Positions 1 through 5,377 of a DNA stretch of 6,546 nt are shown here, piece by piece. The position numbers were made by a program, and so were the translations under genes. Each line of letters begins with the position of its first letter. Position 1 is the stretch's first letter. This stretch comes from RUG11237 sp045119215 (GTDB lineage Bacteria; Bacillota; Clostridia; Lachnospirales; Lachnospiraceae): the NCBI GenBank assembly GCA_045119215.1, contig JBGVDD010000036.1, positions 1 through 6,546 on the forward strand. The letters are read 5' to 3'. A model generated the notes under the pieces. It did no database searches and was not told where the DNA came from. It saw only the letters and a list, made by a program, of their open reading frames with translations.

Positions 1-80
1 ATCATACATATCGTCTGGAGATGAACGGTATAAATATGCGTGAAACAGAATGATATCATCTAGCGGCACTTCGTACCGTT

Positions 81-122
81 AAAAATGGAATAGCCGTTCC
101 GCAGTAGCGGAACTGGCATTCC
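81..122 (-). terminator. Long stem-loop, probable minus-strand terminator
   Basis: GTTCCGC (96-102) pairs with GCGGAAC (107-113) around the loop AGTA. The stem continues GCC/GGC and GGAAT/ATTCC with single-base bulges at 92 and 114, giving about 15 pairs. Read on the minus strand the stem is followed at once by ATTTTT (81-86), the layout of a rho-independent terminator for the leftward operon. On the plus strand it has no T tract, but wobble pairing would lengthen the stem to about 83-126. A smaller hairpin (64-78) lies just beyond it. Confidence 0.55.
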
Positions 123-194
123 GTTTGAGCGTAATTTGCATACAGAGCAATTCGGTGACAGGCAAGTAGATCATAAATATGCTATTTTAAGTAA

Positions 195-362
195 TCAACA
201 ACAGCATATCAGAATGAATGTGCCAAGTGGGAAGAAGCCTACGGAGAGAAAGCCATTCCAAAAGTCGAAACTATGCATGAAAAGTTACAGCGGTGTCAAG
301 AAAAGGCTGACAGGCACAATGCCAGCCAACCTTACCGGGGCAGAGATAAAGGGGCGAGATAA
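195..362 (+). pseudogene. Decayed coding tail, function unknown
   Basis: Between the stop at 192-194 and TAA at 360-362 is an uninterrupted frame of about 55 codons with protein-like, charged composition. It includes WEEAYGEKAIPKVETMHEKL and ends in RGRDKGAR. It has no start codon preceded by a ribosome site, and the same frame upstream of 192 is broken by many stops. I read it as the 3' end of a gene whose front has decayed or shifted frame. The highly charged C-terminus is like that of many mobile-element proteins, but I do not recognise the family. A competing frame from a TTG at 136 to 402 runs over the same DNA and looks less natural. Confidence 0.25.
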
Positions 363-370
363 TCGCCCCT
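345..370 (-). terminator. GC-rich stem-loop downstream of the YbjQ-family gene
   Basis: AGGGGCGA (350-357) and TCGCCCCT (363-370) form a perfect 8-base stem with a 5-base loop. On the minus strand the stem is followed by TTATCTC, a short and imperfect T-rich tail. It begins 40 bases beyond the stop of the leftmost operon gene, a fitting place for a terminator. The weak tail suggests partial termination, with the structure at 81-122 as backup. Confidence 0.5.
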
Positions 371-409
371 GCATCAGAAAGATAGTTTCATATTTATGTT
401 AAGTGCCGC

Positions 410-727
410 TTACTTGTTAACAAATTTTACCGCAGTGCCATACGAAATCACTTCTGCCGCACCCTGCATAATAGCAGAAGATGCATAGCGAATATTCACA
501 ATGGCATCTGCACCAAGTGCCTCAGCTTCTGCAACCATTCTTTTGGTAGCAATTGCTCTTGCTTCGTTCATCATCTCATTATAAGCAGTTAATTCTCCAC
601 CTACCAGAGTTTTAAAACTTTGTGTAATATCCTTTCCCACATGCTTTGATTGAATTGTGCTACCTTTTACAAGCCCCAACATTTCCAGTTCTTTTCCGCT
701 AATGTAATCAGTATTTACTAATATCAT
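410..727 (-). CDS. YbjQ/UPF0145 family protein
   Basis: This 105-residue protein matches the YbjQ/UPF0145 (DUF74, 'putative heavy-metal-binding') family in length and along its whole sequence. It opens with a short strand (ILVNTDYISG), has the family core LGLVKGSTIQSKHVGKDI near residues 18-35, a helix rich in alanine and glutamate (about 50-72) and the motif ALGADAIVNIRY (about 71-82), and ends GTAVKFVNK. It has no signal peptide or membrane segment, so it should be cytosolic. Members form ring-like oligomers; the biochemical role is unproven and the metal-binding label is weak. The ATG is set by AAGGAGG at 737-743. It is the last gene of the leftward operon, and its start overlaps the end of the preceding membrane-protein gene by 20 bases, suggesting coupled translation. 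Confidence 0.9.
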   Translation of the reverse strand: MILVNTDYISGKELEMLGLVKGSTIQSKHVGKDITQSFKTLVGGELTAYNEMMNEARAIATKRMVAEAEALGADAIVNIRYASSAIMQGAAEVISYGTAVKFVNK

Positions 728-935
728 CTTCTTCGCCCTCCTTAATTTCTTTGATTCGTTCTATGCAAACCTTGAGCATTACTGCCGAAAAAATAATAGG
801 AATAATACCTAAAACATATTTCCATATCCCATCAAGCAGTGTTATTAAAATGCCAAAGTAAACAACATAATAAAATATGATAATGACCGATATCACAATC
901 GGCGGAAGCATTTTCTTCCTATGTGAGTTCAACAT
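708..935 (-). CDS. Small two-helix membrane protein, unknown function
   Basis: A 75-residue protein of no family I can name. A basic N-terminus (SHRKKML) is followed by two hydrophobic helices at about residues 11-35 and 38-57, then a charged cytosolic tail (IERIKEIKEGEEDDISKY). The basic head and acidic-basic tail predict both ends inside. A GTG lies two codons upstream (939-941), but that GTG is itself part of the GAGGTG ribosome site, so the ATG at 933-935 is the better start. The 3' end overlaps the YbjQ-family gene by 20 bases, and the YbjQ ribosome site lies inside this frame. The pairing suggests it acts with YbjQ, possibly as a membrane anchor; that is inference. Confidence 0.75.
   Translation of the reverse strand: MLNSHRKKMLPPIVISVIIIFYYVVYFGILITLLDGIWKYVLGIIPIIFSAVMLKVCIERIKEIKEGEEDDISKY
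737..743 (-). promoter_or_regulatory. Ribosome binding site of the YbjQ-family gene
   Basis: The minus strand reads AAGGAGG, nine bases before the ATG at 725-727. It lies inside the coding region of the upstream 75-residue membrane protein, so ribosomes translating that gene pass over it before ending at 708. Confidence 0.7.
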
Positions 936-965
936 AATCACCTCGCTAAAAACTCAATTATCTAA

Positions 966-1109
966 CTAATCATCCTTTGTACCACTAAATACAACAACCA
1001 AGCCGCTTATTCCCAATGCAACACCAATCCACCAAAAAAAAGTTATTGGTGCAAGTGCAAATATCAACCCTAATAATAGAAACGCAAATCCAACATTTTG
1101 TTTTTTCAT
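966..1109 (-). CDS. 47-residue hydrophobic small protein
   Basis: A short gene fills the gap between the KtrA-type gene and the 75-residue membrane protein. It starts with ATG at 1107-1109 behind a perfect GGAGGTT (1116-1122, six-base spacing) and ends TAG at 966-968. The product begins MKKQNVGFAFLLLGL, has a first hydrophobic helix at about residues 6-20, a proline, then FFWWIGVALGISGLVVVF as a second, and ends in a short polar tail, SGTKDD. It would be a tiny two-pass or hairpin inner-membrane protein. Gaps of 23 and 30 bases to its neighbours place it in the operon. I recognise no family. The strong ribosome site, clean frame and coherent membrane pattern make it more likely real than chance. 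Confidence 0.7.
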   Translation of the reverse strand: MKKQNVGFAFLLLGLIFALAPITFFWWIGVALGISGLVVVFSGTKDD

Positions 1110-1132
1110 CTGTCTAACCTCCAAGCTCGTCA

Positions 1133-1783
1133 TCATTTTAACTTATTCAGTCTTGCAGTATTTGCAATCACAATAAGCTTCATCGTTTTTTTCAAAGGTT
1201 TCTCCGGATCAATATTAACGCAGACATTCTTGTCCTGAATAATAGCTACAATATTGATTGAATACTTCTTTCTTAGATTTAATTCCAACAAATTCTTTCC
1301 TTCCCATTCCGGCTTCACTTCAAGTTCTACCATCGAAACATCTTTTGAAAGTTCAATAATATCAACAAACCCTGAACTCAGAAGATTTTTTGCTAATCTG
1401 ATTCCTGATTCACTTTCCGGAAAAACAATACGGTCTGCTCCCACTTTACCCAATATCTTACAATTCATTTCACTTGCACATTTTGCAATAACAGTTTTAA
1501 CGCCTATTTCCTTGCATAACATAGTTGCCATAACACTTGCTTCCAAATTAGTTGCCATGGCAATTATTACTACATCAACATTTGCAATTCCAAGCTGTTT
1601 AATTACTTCTGCATCTGTAACATCAGCACATTTACAATATGGTATTTCGGTTATTGCCGCATTCACAATATCTTCATCTATATCAACTGCAAGCACCTCC
1701 GCTCCATTTTCCACAAGTCCTTTTGCAACAGACCTGCCATATCTGCCAAGTCCAAATACGGCATATGATTTATTTATGCTCAT
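1133..1783 (-). CDS. ktrA: KtrA-type potassium uptake regulatory subunit (RCK)
   Basis: A 216-residue cytosolic RCK protein that gates the KtrB pore. The N-terminal Rossmann fold (about residues 6-125) shows the dinucleotide loop G11-L-G13-R-Y-G16, with the acidic residues D34 and D36 at the end of the second strand that normally contact the ribose. The C-terminal TrkA_C domain (about 136-216) contains VKPEWEGKNLLELNLRKK followed by the usual alternating strands. One RCK unit and this length match KtrA, not the double-length TrkA. The family forms an octameric ring and responds to ATP/ADP or NAD(H); in Firmicutes the C-terminal domain often binds c-di-AMP, which cannot be confirmed from sequence here. 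An ATG three codons upstream (1790-1792) is possible, but AAAGGAT at 1791-1797 overlaps it and sits seven bases before this start. Confidence 0.92.
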   Translation of the reverse strand: MSINKSYAVFGLGRYGRSVAKGLVENGAEVLAVDIDEDIVNAAITEIPYCKCADVTDAEVIKQLGIANVDVVIIAMATNLEASVMATMLCKEIGVKTVIAKCASEMNCKILGKVGADRIVFPESESGIRLAKNLLSSGFVDIIELSKDVSMVELEVKPEWEGKNLLELNLRKKYSINIVAIIQDKNVCVNIDPEKPLKKTMKLIVIANTARLNKLK

Positions 1784-1806
1784 TCTTTTCATCCTTTCAT
1801 AATAAA

Positions 1807-3168
1807 TTATCCAATGCTAATTTCCTCAGTGGGTTCTTTAATAATATTTTTTTTCTCTTTTGTCGTATTAAATGCAATCACAAGTGATATAGGTCCAACT
1901 CGCCCAAGATACATTGTTACAATAATAATCAGCTTTCCCCATATATTAAGTATTGGAGTCAAATTTCTTGTAAGACCTACTGTTGCAGTTGCACTTACTG
2001 TTTCATAAGCAATGTCAAGTGCATTCGCATTTGTAACTGCTGATAAAAGAAGTGTTGATAAAAACATAATCATAAACGACATACTCACTACTGCAACCGC
2101 TTTACTAACAGCCTGTTTAGGAATTGTTCGCTGGAAGAGTACTACATCTTCATTGTTCTTTATCGTACCAAATGCTGCAAAGATTAACACAGTAATTGTA
2201 ACAGTTTTGATACCACCTGCTGTTCCTACTGGGGAACCACCAATAAACATCAACAATAATGAAACAGTAGCGGAGGCATTTGTCAGATTTTGTTGTGGGA
2301 TTGTTGCAAATCCGGCAGTTCTCGTAGTAACAGATTGAAATATTGAAGCCTGTATTTTATCAAATAAAGAATAATCCTTCATTGTAAGTGGATTATTATA
2401 TTCAAAGATAAAGAAAGCCACCGCTCCAATAACTATAAGCACTCCTGTTGCGCAAAGAGCTATTTTGCTGTGTAATTTCAAATTTGAAAAGCATTTTAAT
2501 TTTTTGTTCCGTATATCTTTTAATACTCTTATTACATCCCACCAAACGATGTATCCAATTCCACCAAGAATAATTAATGCACTCGTTACAATATTAATCA
2601 TCGGATTTAATGCATAATCACATAAACTATTTTCGGATATGATATCAATTCCTGCATTACAAAATGCTGATATGGAATTAAATATAGATATCCATACTCC
2701 TTTTGCACCGTACTGAGGCACAAACACAGTCATATACAGAATTGCCCCAACACCTTCCACAACAAATGTACCAACAAGGACTTTTTTTATGAACTTTACA
2801 ATCCCTGATAATGTATTCAGATTAAATGCATCCTGAATTAACATTCTGTCTTTGATGCCTATTTTCCGATGCAGACTAATCATAAACCCGGACATGATAG
2901 TAACAACACCCAGTCCGCCAATTTGTATTAAAATCAATATAACAACCTGTCCAAAAAGGCTCCACGTTGAAACCGTTGGAAGTGTAACAAGCCCTGTTAC
3001 GCATATTGATGTCGTAGCTGTGAATAATGCATCTATATATGGAACTGCCGTTCCATTAGCTGAACTGATTGGCAATGCCAGCAATACGCTCCCAACAAGT
3101 ATTGCCAAGAAAAAACTAAGCAAGATTGTCTGCGTAGTAGACAATTTAAAATGAAACTTTTTCTTCAT
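1807..3168 (-). CDS. ktrB: KtrB/TrkH-type potassium channel-like uptake subunit
   Basis: A 453-residue integral membrane protein of the TrkH/KtrB superfamily, made of four repeats of helix, pore loop, helix. The four selectivity-filter loops are visible: SICVTG (residues 54-59), CNAG (170-173), TRTAG (282-286) and ATVG (395-398), each supplying the conserved glycine. The glycine-rich stretch GGSPVGTAGG (310-319) in the third repeat is the intramembrane gating loop, and the conserved basic residue of the last helix is present in MYLGRVGP. The length fits KtrB better than TrkH. It should import K+, possibly with Na+, as a dimer on a KtrA ring. A TTG two codons upstream is less likely: AAAGG at 3176-3180 lies seven bases before this ATG. 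The ktrA start follows after 23 bases. Confidence 0.93.
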   Translation of the reverse strand: MKKKFHFKLSTTQTILLSFFLAILVGSVLLALPISSANGTAVPYIDALFTATTSICVTGLVTLPTVSTWSLFGQVVILILIQIGGLGVVTIMSGFMISLHRKIGIKDRMLIQDAFNLNTLSGIVKFIKKVLVGTFVVEGVGAILYMTVFVPQYGAKGVWISIFNSISAFCNAGIDIISENSLCDYALNPMINIVTSALIILGGIGYIVWWDVIRVLKDIRNKKLKCFSNLKLHSKIALCATGVLIVIGAVAFFIFEYNNPLTMKDYSLFDKIQASIFQSVTTRTAGFATIPQQNLTNASATVSLLLMFIGGSPVGTAGGIKTVTITVLIFAAFGTIKNNEDVVLFQRTIPKQAVSKAVAVVSMSFMIMFLSTLLLSAVTNANALDIAYETVSATATVGLTRNLTPILNIWGKLIIIVTMYLGRVGPISLVIAFNTTKEKKNIIKEPTEEISIG

Positions 3169-3209
3169 ATTCAAACCTTTCTATCCAACGATTTACCCAA
3201 GAATTTCTC

Positions 3210-4019
3210 TCAACTGCACAATACCCCTTCCGTAATAAATTCATCTATTATTTGATTCATTTCTTCAGGATTATCTACATTTGCATTATGTCCGGCATTA
3301 CTTATTATCCGTAATGGATACTTTGTCTGCTCGTGCCACATTTTACAGTAATATCGAACCTTTCCCGTTTTGTCATACTCTCCATGCGTAATTAACACCG
3401 GACACAAAATATTCAACTCTTTGTTATCCCTCAAAAGAGCATTATATGCAATCTGCATTAAATGACAATATTCTCTTTTCCTGTATGGAGCTATCATGTC
3501 CATCATATTTTTATATCCTGTTTCTGTTCTTGTAGCTCCTTTCGCAGCAGCTCTTTTTAATGGATTGATTGGATAGCACATCCCAATCCACTCAACTTGC
3601 TTAAGCCAAAATATGTCCGATTTTGAATAATACTTTTCTCCATACGGAGATGTTCCGATACCCAAAAATGCCTTCACTTTTTCCGGATATCTAGCAATCA
3701 AAGCCTGAATATGATAACCTCCATAAGACTGTCCTACACAAATCATGTTTTCAACTTTATTTTCTTCCATTATTTTAATGATTACTTTAGTCGAATCCTC
3801 TAAATCAAACTTATGATACGGTCTGGATTTCCCATGACATGGGGCATCCCATACAATCAGATTGTACTTTTTCTCAAAAAACCTAATTTGACTTTCAAAC
3901 ATTGTATGGTCAGCAGTTAATCCTGGAAAAAAGAAAATAGTTTCATTTTCATCATCCCATGCATCAGACAACCAATAATACACACTTCCATATTCTGTCA
4001 CTATACTTTTTTCTCTCAT
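3210..4019 (-). CDS. Alpha/beta-fold hydrolase, substrate unknown
   Basis: A 269-residue single-domain alpha/beta hydrolase. The oxyanion-hole segment is FFFPGLTADHTMF (about residues 29-41), followed by WDAPCHGKS (57-65), the strand-turn typical of the fold. The nucleophile elbow GQSYG puts catalytic Ser at 98, the acid is probably Asp216 in HGEYDKTG, and the base is His244 in NAGHNANVD, so the triad is complete and in order. A lid region lies between about 125 and 200. There is no signal peptide; it should be cytosolic. Such enzymes cleave esters, lactones or similar bonds; nothing here names the substrate. It starts five bases after the DUF3784-like gene, and its AAAAGG ribosome site overlaps that gene's last codons and stop. 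The gap to ktrB is 41 bases with no terminator. Confidence 0.88.
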   Translation of the reverse strand: MREKSIVTEYGSVYYWLSDAWDDENETIFFFPGLTADHTMFESQIRFFEKKYNLIVWDAPCHGKSRPYHKFDLEDSTKVIIKIMEENKVENMICVGQSYGGYHIQALIARYPEKVKAFLGIGTSPYGEKYYSKSDIFWLKQVEWIGMCYPINPLKRAAAKGATRTETGYKNMMDMIAPYRKREYCHLMQIAYNALLRDNKELNILCPVLITHGEYDKTGKVRYYCKMWHEQTKYPLRIISNAGHNANVDNPEEMNQIIDEFITEGVLCS

Positions 4020-4024
4020 ACACT

Positions 4025-4357
4025 TTACCTTTTATTTTTATGTCGTTCAATCACCACACTAGAAACAATCGCATAAATTATAGCGATAAGTGCAACAAAA
4101 ATAGCCATGTAGCCAAACCAACTATTTGCCCAAAATGAAGACATCGCATTTAATAAAAAAATAATTCCTATCATAAGAAATATTACGGCACTTTGACGAT
4201 AATGTGGTTTCTTATCCATCGTAGCTCGTTCTTCTTTTGAAGCATACAGATATGCATTATTGAATAAAAATCCTTTCTCTCTAAAAGAAAAGAAACTTAT
4301 TATAAATGCCACTATTGCTAATACCAAGCACAAACCGCCTGCTATAATCCAACCCAT
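4025..4357 (-). CDS. DUF3784-like small membrane protein
   Basis: A 110-residue protein with three membrane helices: about residues 3-24, 57-76 and 81-103. The first helix leads into a loop with KEERATMDKK (41-50), matching the 'SKEE..DKK' pattern of DUF3784 proteins, common in Clostridia; the tail ERHKNKR is strongly basic and should be cytosolic. Function is unknown for the family. The start is well supported by GGAGGTG (4363-4369), five bases upstream of the ATG. It is the first gene of the seven-gene leftward block, about 50 bases downstream of a predicted transcription start, with an inverted repeat between promoter and ribosome site. The assignment rests on pattern memory and not on a search. 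Confidence 0.75.
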   Translation of the reverse strand: MGWIIAGGLCLVLAIVAFIISFFSFREKGFLFNNAYLYASKEERATMDKKPHYRQSAVIFLMIGIIFLLNAMSSFWANSWFGYMAIFVALIAIIYAIVSSVVIERHKNKR

Positions 4358-4369
4358 AACAACACCTCC

Positions 4370-4390
4370 AAATCATAATAAAAATGATTT
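4370..4390. repeat. Inverted repeat in the operon leader
   Basis: AAATCAT (4370-4376) and ATGATTT (4384-4390) are perfect 7-base arms with a 7-base spacer, directly before the GGAGGTG ribosome site of the DUF3784-like gene. It lies downstream of the predicted -10 element. It may be an operator or a weak leader hairpin, or may arise by chance in AT-rich DNA. Confidence 0.35.
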
Positions 4391-4415
4391 TTATATTTCA
4401 CAAAAATTCGCCTTA

Positions 4416-4444
4416 ATTATATCAAACAAAACAGATTTATTCCA
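4416..4444 (-). promoter_or_regulatory. Probable sigma-A promoter of the hydrolase-ktr operon
   Basis: On the minus strand a perfect TATAAT (4416-4421) is preceded by TGA (4422-4424), forming an extended -10 element. Seventeen bases further is TGGAAT (4439-4444), a poor -35, which an extended -10 can tolerate. Transcription would begin near 4409, leaving a leader of about 50 bases before the ATG at 4357. Confidence 0.55.
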
Positions 4445-4504
4445 CCTGCATTTTTTAACCGGAACTATATAAAGACAATTCACATCGTATAGAATGTTTC
4501 AAAT

Positions 4505-4744
4505 TTACAAAATATCCAAATTGTCAATTGCATCCACCCAAGCCTGCATTTCGCCATCTAAAGCAAGCCGAGCATATTCAAGTGGCTCATCTATTGCCAA
4601 AGCATTCAGCGAATTTTGTGAGCAAGGAGTTGTTCTTAATCCATCTTCAGCCTTATTACAATCAATCCGTATTATGTAATTTTCAAATGTAGTTACATCA
4701 ATACTATTCGTTTGAGGGTTATAGTCTGCATATATCAATCTCAT
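4505..4744 (-). CDS. DUF6061-like small protein
   Basis: A 79-residue soluble acidic protein. It begins MRLIYADYNPQTNSIDVTTF, predicted as beta strands, continues with IIRIDCNKAED, and its C-terminal half (LNALAIDEPLEYARLALDGE) is helical. The layout of two N-terminal strands, an 'IDC' strand and an 'EPLEYA.LALDG' helix resembles the DUF6061 family of small clostridial proteins, often found on integrative elements; function is unknown. The frame is open back to 4795, but AAAGGA lies eight bases before the ATG at 4742-4744 and a TATAAT box at 4770-4775 falls inside the longer version, so the shorter start is preferred. No terminator was found between this gene and the next promoter, so some read-through into the ktr operon is possible. 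Confidence 0.65.
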   Translation of the reverse strand: MRLIYADYNPQTNSIDVTTFENYIIRIDCNKAEDGLRTTPCSQNSLNALAIDEPLEYARLALDGEMQAWVDAIDNLDIL

Positions 4745-4769
4745 CTTATTAGTCCTTTCTTGAAAATGT

Positions 4770-4775
4770 ATTATA
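4770..4775 (-). promoter_or_regulatory. Candidate -10 box for the DUF6061-like gene
   Basis: The minus strand has a perfect TATAAT about 25 bases upstream of the ATG. No good -35 is present at 16-18 bases; the upstream TTGGGA is too close. Transcription would start near 4763, leaving a short leader with the AAAGGA ribosome site. Confidence 0.4.
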
Positions 4776-4841
4776 AGCATTCCATCCAGTCCCAACTGCC
4801 ATTTTTATCATTTGTTATAAGTTGTTACCAGATTTTCTTTC

Positions 4842-4877
4842 CCTTGTTTTTTCCCTTATGAGGGTTCGTAAACAAGG
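4842..4877. repeat. Nested inverted repeat (cruciform-like)
   Basis: The outer arms CCTTGTTT (4842-4849) and AAACAAGG (4870-4877) enclose an inner hairpin, CCCT (4853-4856) and AGGG (4861-4864), with loop TATG. Neither strand has a T run after the stem, so it does not look like a terminator. It opens the repeat-rich stretch 4842-4978, where no gene is seen. Confidence 0.5.
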
Positions 4878-4886
4878 ATAGAACGA

Positions 4887-4898
4887 TATAACACGATA
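4887..4898 (+). repeat. Direct repeat TATAACACGATA, copy 1
   Basis: This 12-base word recurs exactly at 4962-4973, 75 bases away. The two copies flank the dyad at 4919-4948, on its left and right. The related word ACGATATAACA also occurs twice (4883-4893 and 4968-4978), so the repeated unit is iteron-like. Confidence 0.55.
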
Positions 4899-4918
4899 CA
4901 AGATGTAACGGAGAGGAC

Positions 4919-4948
4919 ACCCACGAAAACTTTAGTGTTTTCAAGGGT
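4919..4948. other. Dyad resembling a tyrosine-recombinase core site
   Basis: The arms ACCCacGAAAAC (4919-4930) and GTTTTCaaGGGT (4937-4948) mirror each other at 10 of 12 positions, separated by the 6-base spacer TTTAGT. Two 12-base inverted arms around a 6-8 base spacer is the geometry of core sites for tyrosine integrases, and direct repeats on both sides resemble arm-binding sites. No integrase gene is in the window, so this is a candidate attachment site or scar inferred from geometry. Confidence 0.35.
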
Positions 4949-4961
4949 TTGACGAGATTTT

Positions 4962-4973
4962 TATAACACGATA
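4962..4973 (+). repeat. Direct repeat TATAACACGATA, copy 2
   Basis: Exact partner of the copy at 4887-4898. It lies 13 bases right of the dyad, and the following bases continue as TAACAG, overlapping a second copy of ACGATATAACA. Confidence 0.55.
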
Positions 4974-4982
4974 TAACAGTTA

Positions 4983-5124
4983 TTAAATTCCTAAAAACAC
5001 CTCAAGTGAGAATTCAAATTTATCGTTTAATTGAATATTCTTTGTATGCTTTCTTTTAAATCATCTTCTTCACGCACATAAAAATATGTCAATGCCGGTT
5101 AAAACCTTTTTCCTGCTCTTTCAT
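4983..5124 (-). pseudogene. Broken small gene, unknown family
   Basis: Three short pieces in different frames together read like one protein of about 45 residues: MKEQEKGFNRH from the ATG at 5122-5124 to a stop at 5089-5091; TYFYVREEDDLKESIQRIFN, ending at the stop 5027-5029; and NDKFEFSLEVFLGI, ending at the stop 4983-4985. Each piece has natural amino-acid composition and they abut, so one or two small frameshifts would join them. No good ribosome site precedes the ATG. The middle piece could also be a tiny gene from a TTG at 5090-5092. I do not recognise the family; the setting between repeats and an IS suggests a relic of an integrated element. Confidence 0.3.
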
Positions 5125-5148
5125 CACCAGCCCCGGCTTTATTTATTC

Positions 5149-5256
5149 TCACTTAGTCTTCTTTTTAACAGTAAACGAGTCCCCATATTCTATGTAAATG
5201 AAATATTCCAAAAAATACAAAAAACCAAGGTTCATAATTATACCTGAATTATTCAT
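5149..5256 (-). pseudogene. Short hydrophobic reading frame, likely gene remnant
   Basis: A 35-codon minus-strand frame runs from an ATG at 5254-5256, with another ATG at 5233-5235, to TGA at 5149-5151. The product is aromatic-rich in the middle (FLYFLEYFIYIEYGDSF) and ends VKKKTK. There is no convincing ribosome site; an AGGT seven bases before the inner ATG is weak. The upstream end lies in the IS-end-like repeat, so the natural 5' part may have been lost. The ending and the nearby ATG of the next broken frame, 24 bases on, look like two consecutive genes of a lost operon. It may equally be chance. Confidence 0.2.
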
Positions 5257-5298
5257 GAGTTTTTAATTCAAACATGATAATTCAACCTGAATTATTCA
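5242..5298 (+). repeat. Duplicated IS-end-like repeat
   Basis: ACCTGAATTATTCA occurs at 5242-5255 and again at 5285-5298, 43 bases apart in the same orientation. A third, inverted and slightly altered copy (CATGATAATTCA, 5273-5284) sits between them, touching the second. The second copy leads directly into IS DNA. The first may be the end of an earlier insertion, a transposase-binding repeat, or the true IS boundary. Confidence 0.6.
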
Positions 5299-5329
5299 CG
5301 ACATAATCGTGAAAGTGGCTGCAAGCCAC
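5295..5329. repeat. Two tandem hairpins at the IS left end
   Basis: TTCACGA (5295-5301) pairs perfectly with TCGTGAA (5307-5313). One base later GTGGCT (5315-5320) pairs with AGCCAC (5324-5329) across a 3-base loop. There is no T run, so classical termination is unlikely. They could slow transcription entering the element or serve as subterminal transposase-binding structure. Confidence 0.5.
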
Positions 5330-5377
5330 ATAGTTACTGTATTTAAGCTGTTTATCGCATTTCATCTGTTAAGTGAA

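Noticed and set aside
136..402. Plus-strand 88-codon frame starting at a TTG
   Set aside because: It has no ribosome site, runs through a GC-rich hairpin, and overlaps a different frame (195-362) with more protein-like composition.
1254..1887. Plus-strand frames opposite ktrA and the end of ktrB
   Set aside because: They are antisense shadows with low-complexity Ser/Thr/Phe composition over a well-recognised minus-strand gene.
1814..3154. Several plus-strand frames opposite ktrB
   Set aside because: Shadows of the hydrophobic ktrB coding sequence; no ribosome sites or family features.
3169..3209. Possible separate promoter for ktrB in the 41-base gap
   Set aside because: TTGAGA is present at the hydrolase stop, but no acceptable -10 lies at the right distance.
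4358..4415. Riboswitch (for example c-di-AMP or K+ related) ahead of the ktr operon
   Set aside because: The predicted leader is only about 50 bases, AT-rich, with a single short hairpin, too small for a known class.
4260..4679. Two plus-strand frames opposite the DUF3784-like and DUF6061-like genes
   Set aside because: They lack ribosome sites and conflict with better-supported minus-strand genes.
4883..4978. Iteron-like repeats as a replication origin
   Set aside because: Only two copies of each repeat and no replication initiator gene; an integrase-type arrangement fits better.
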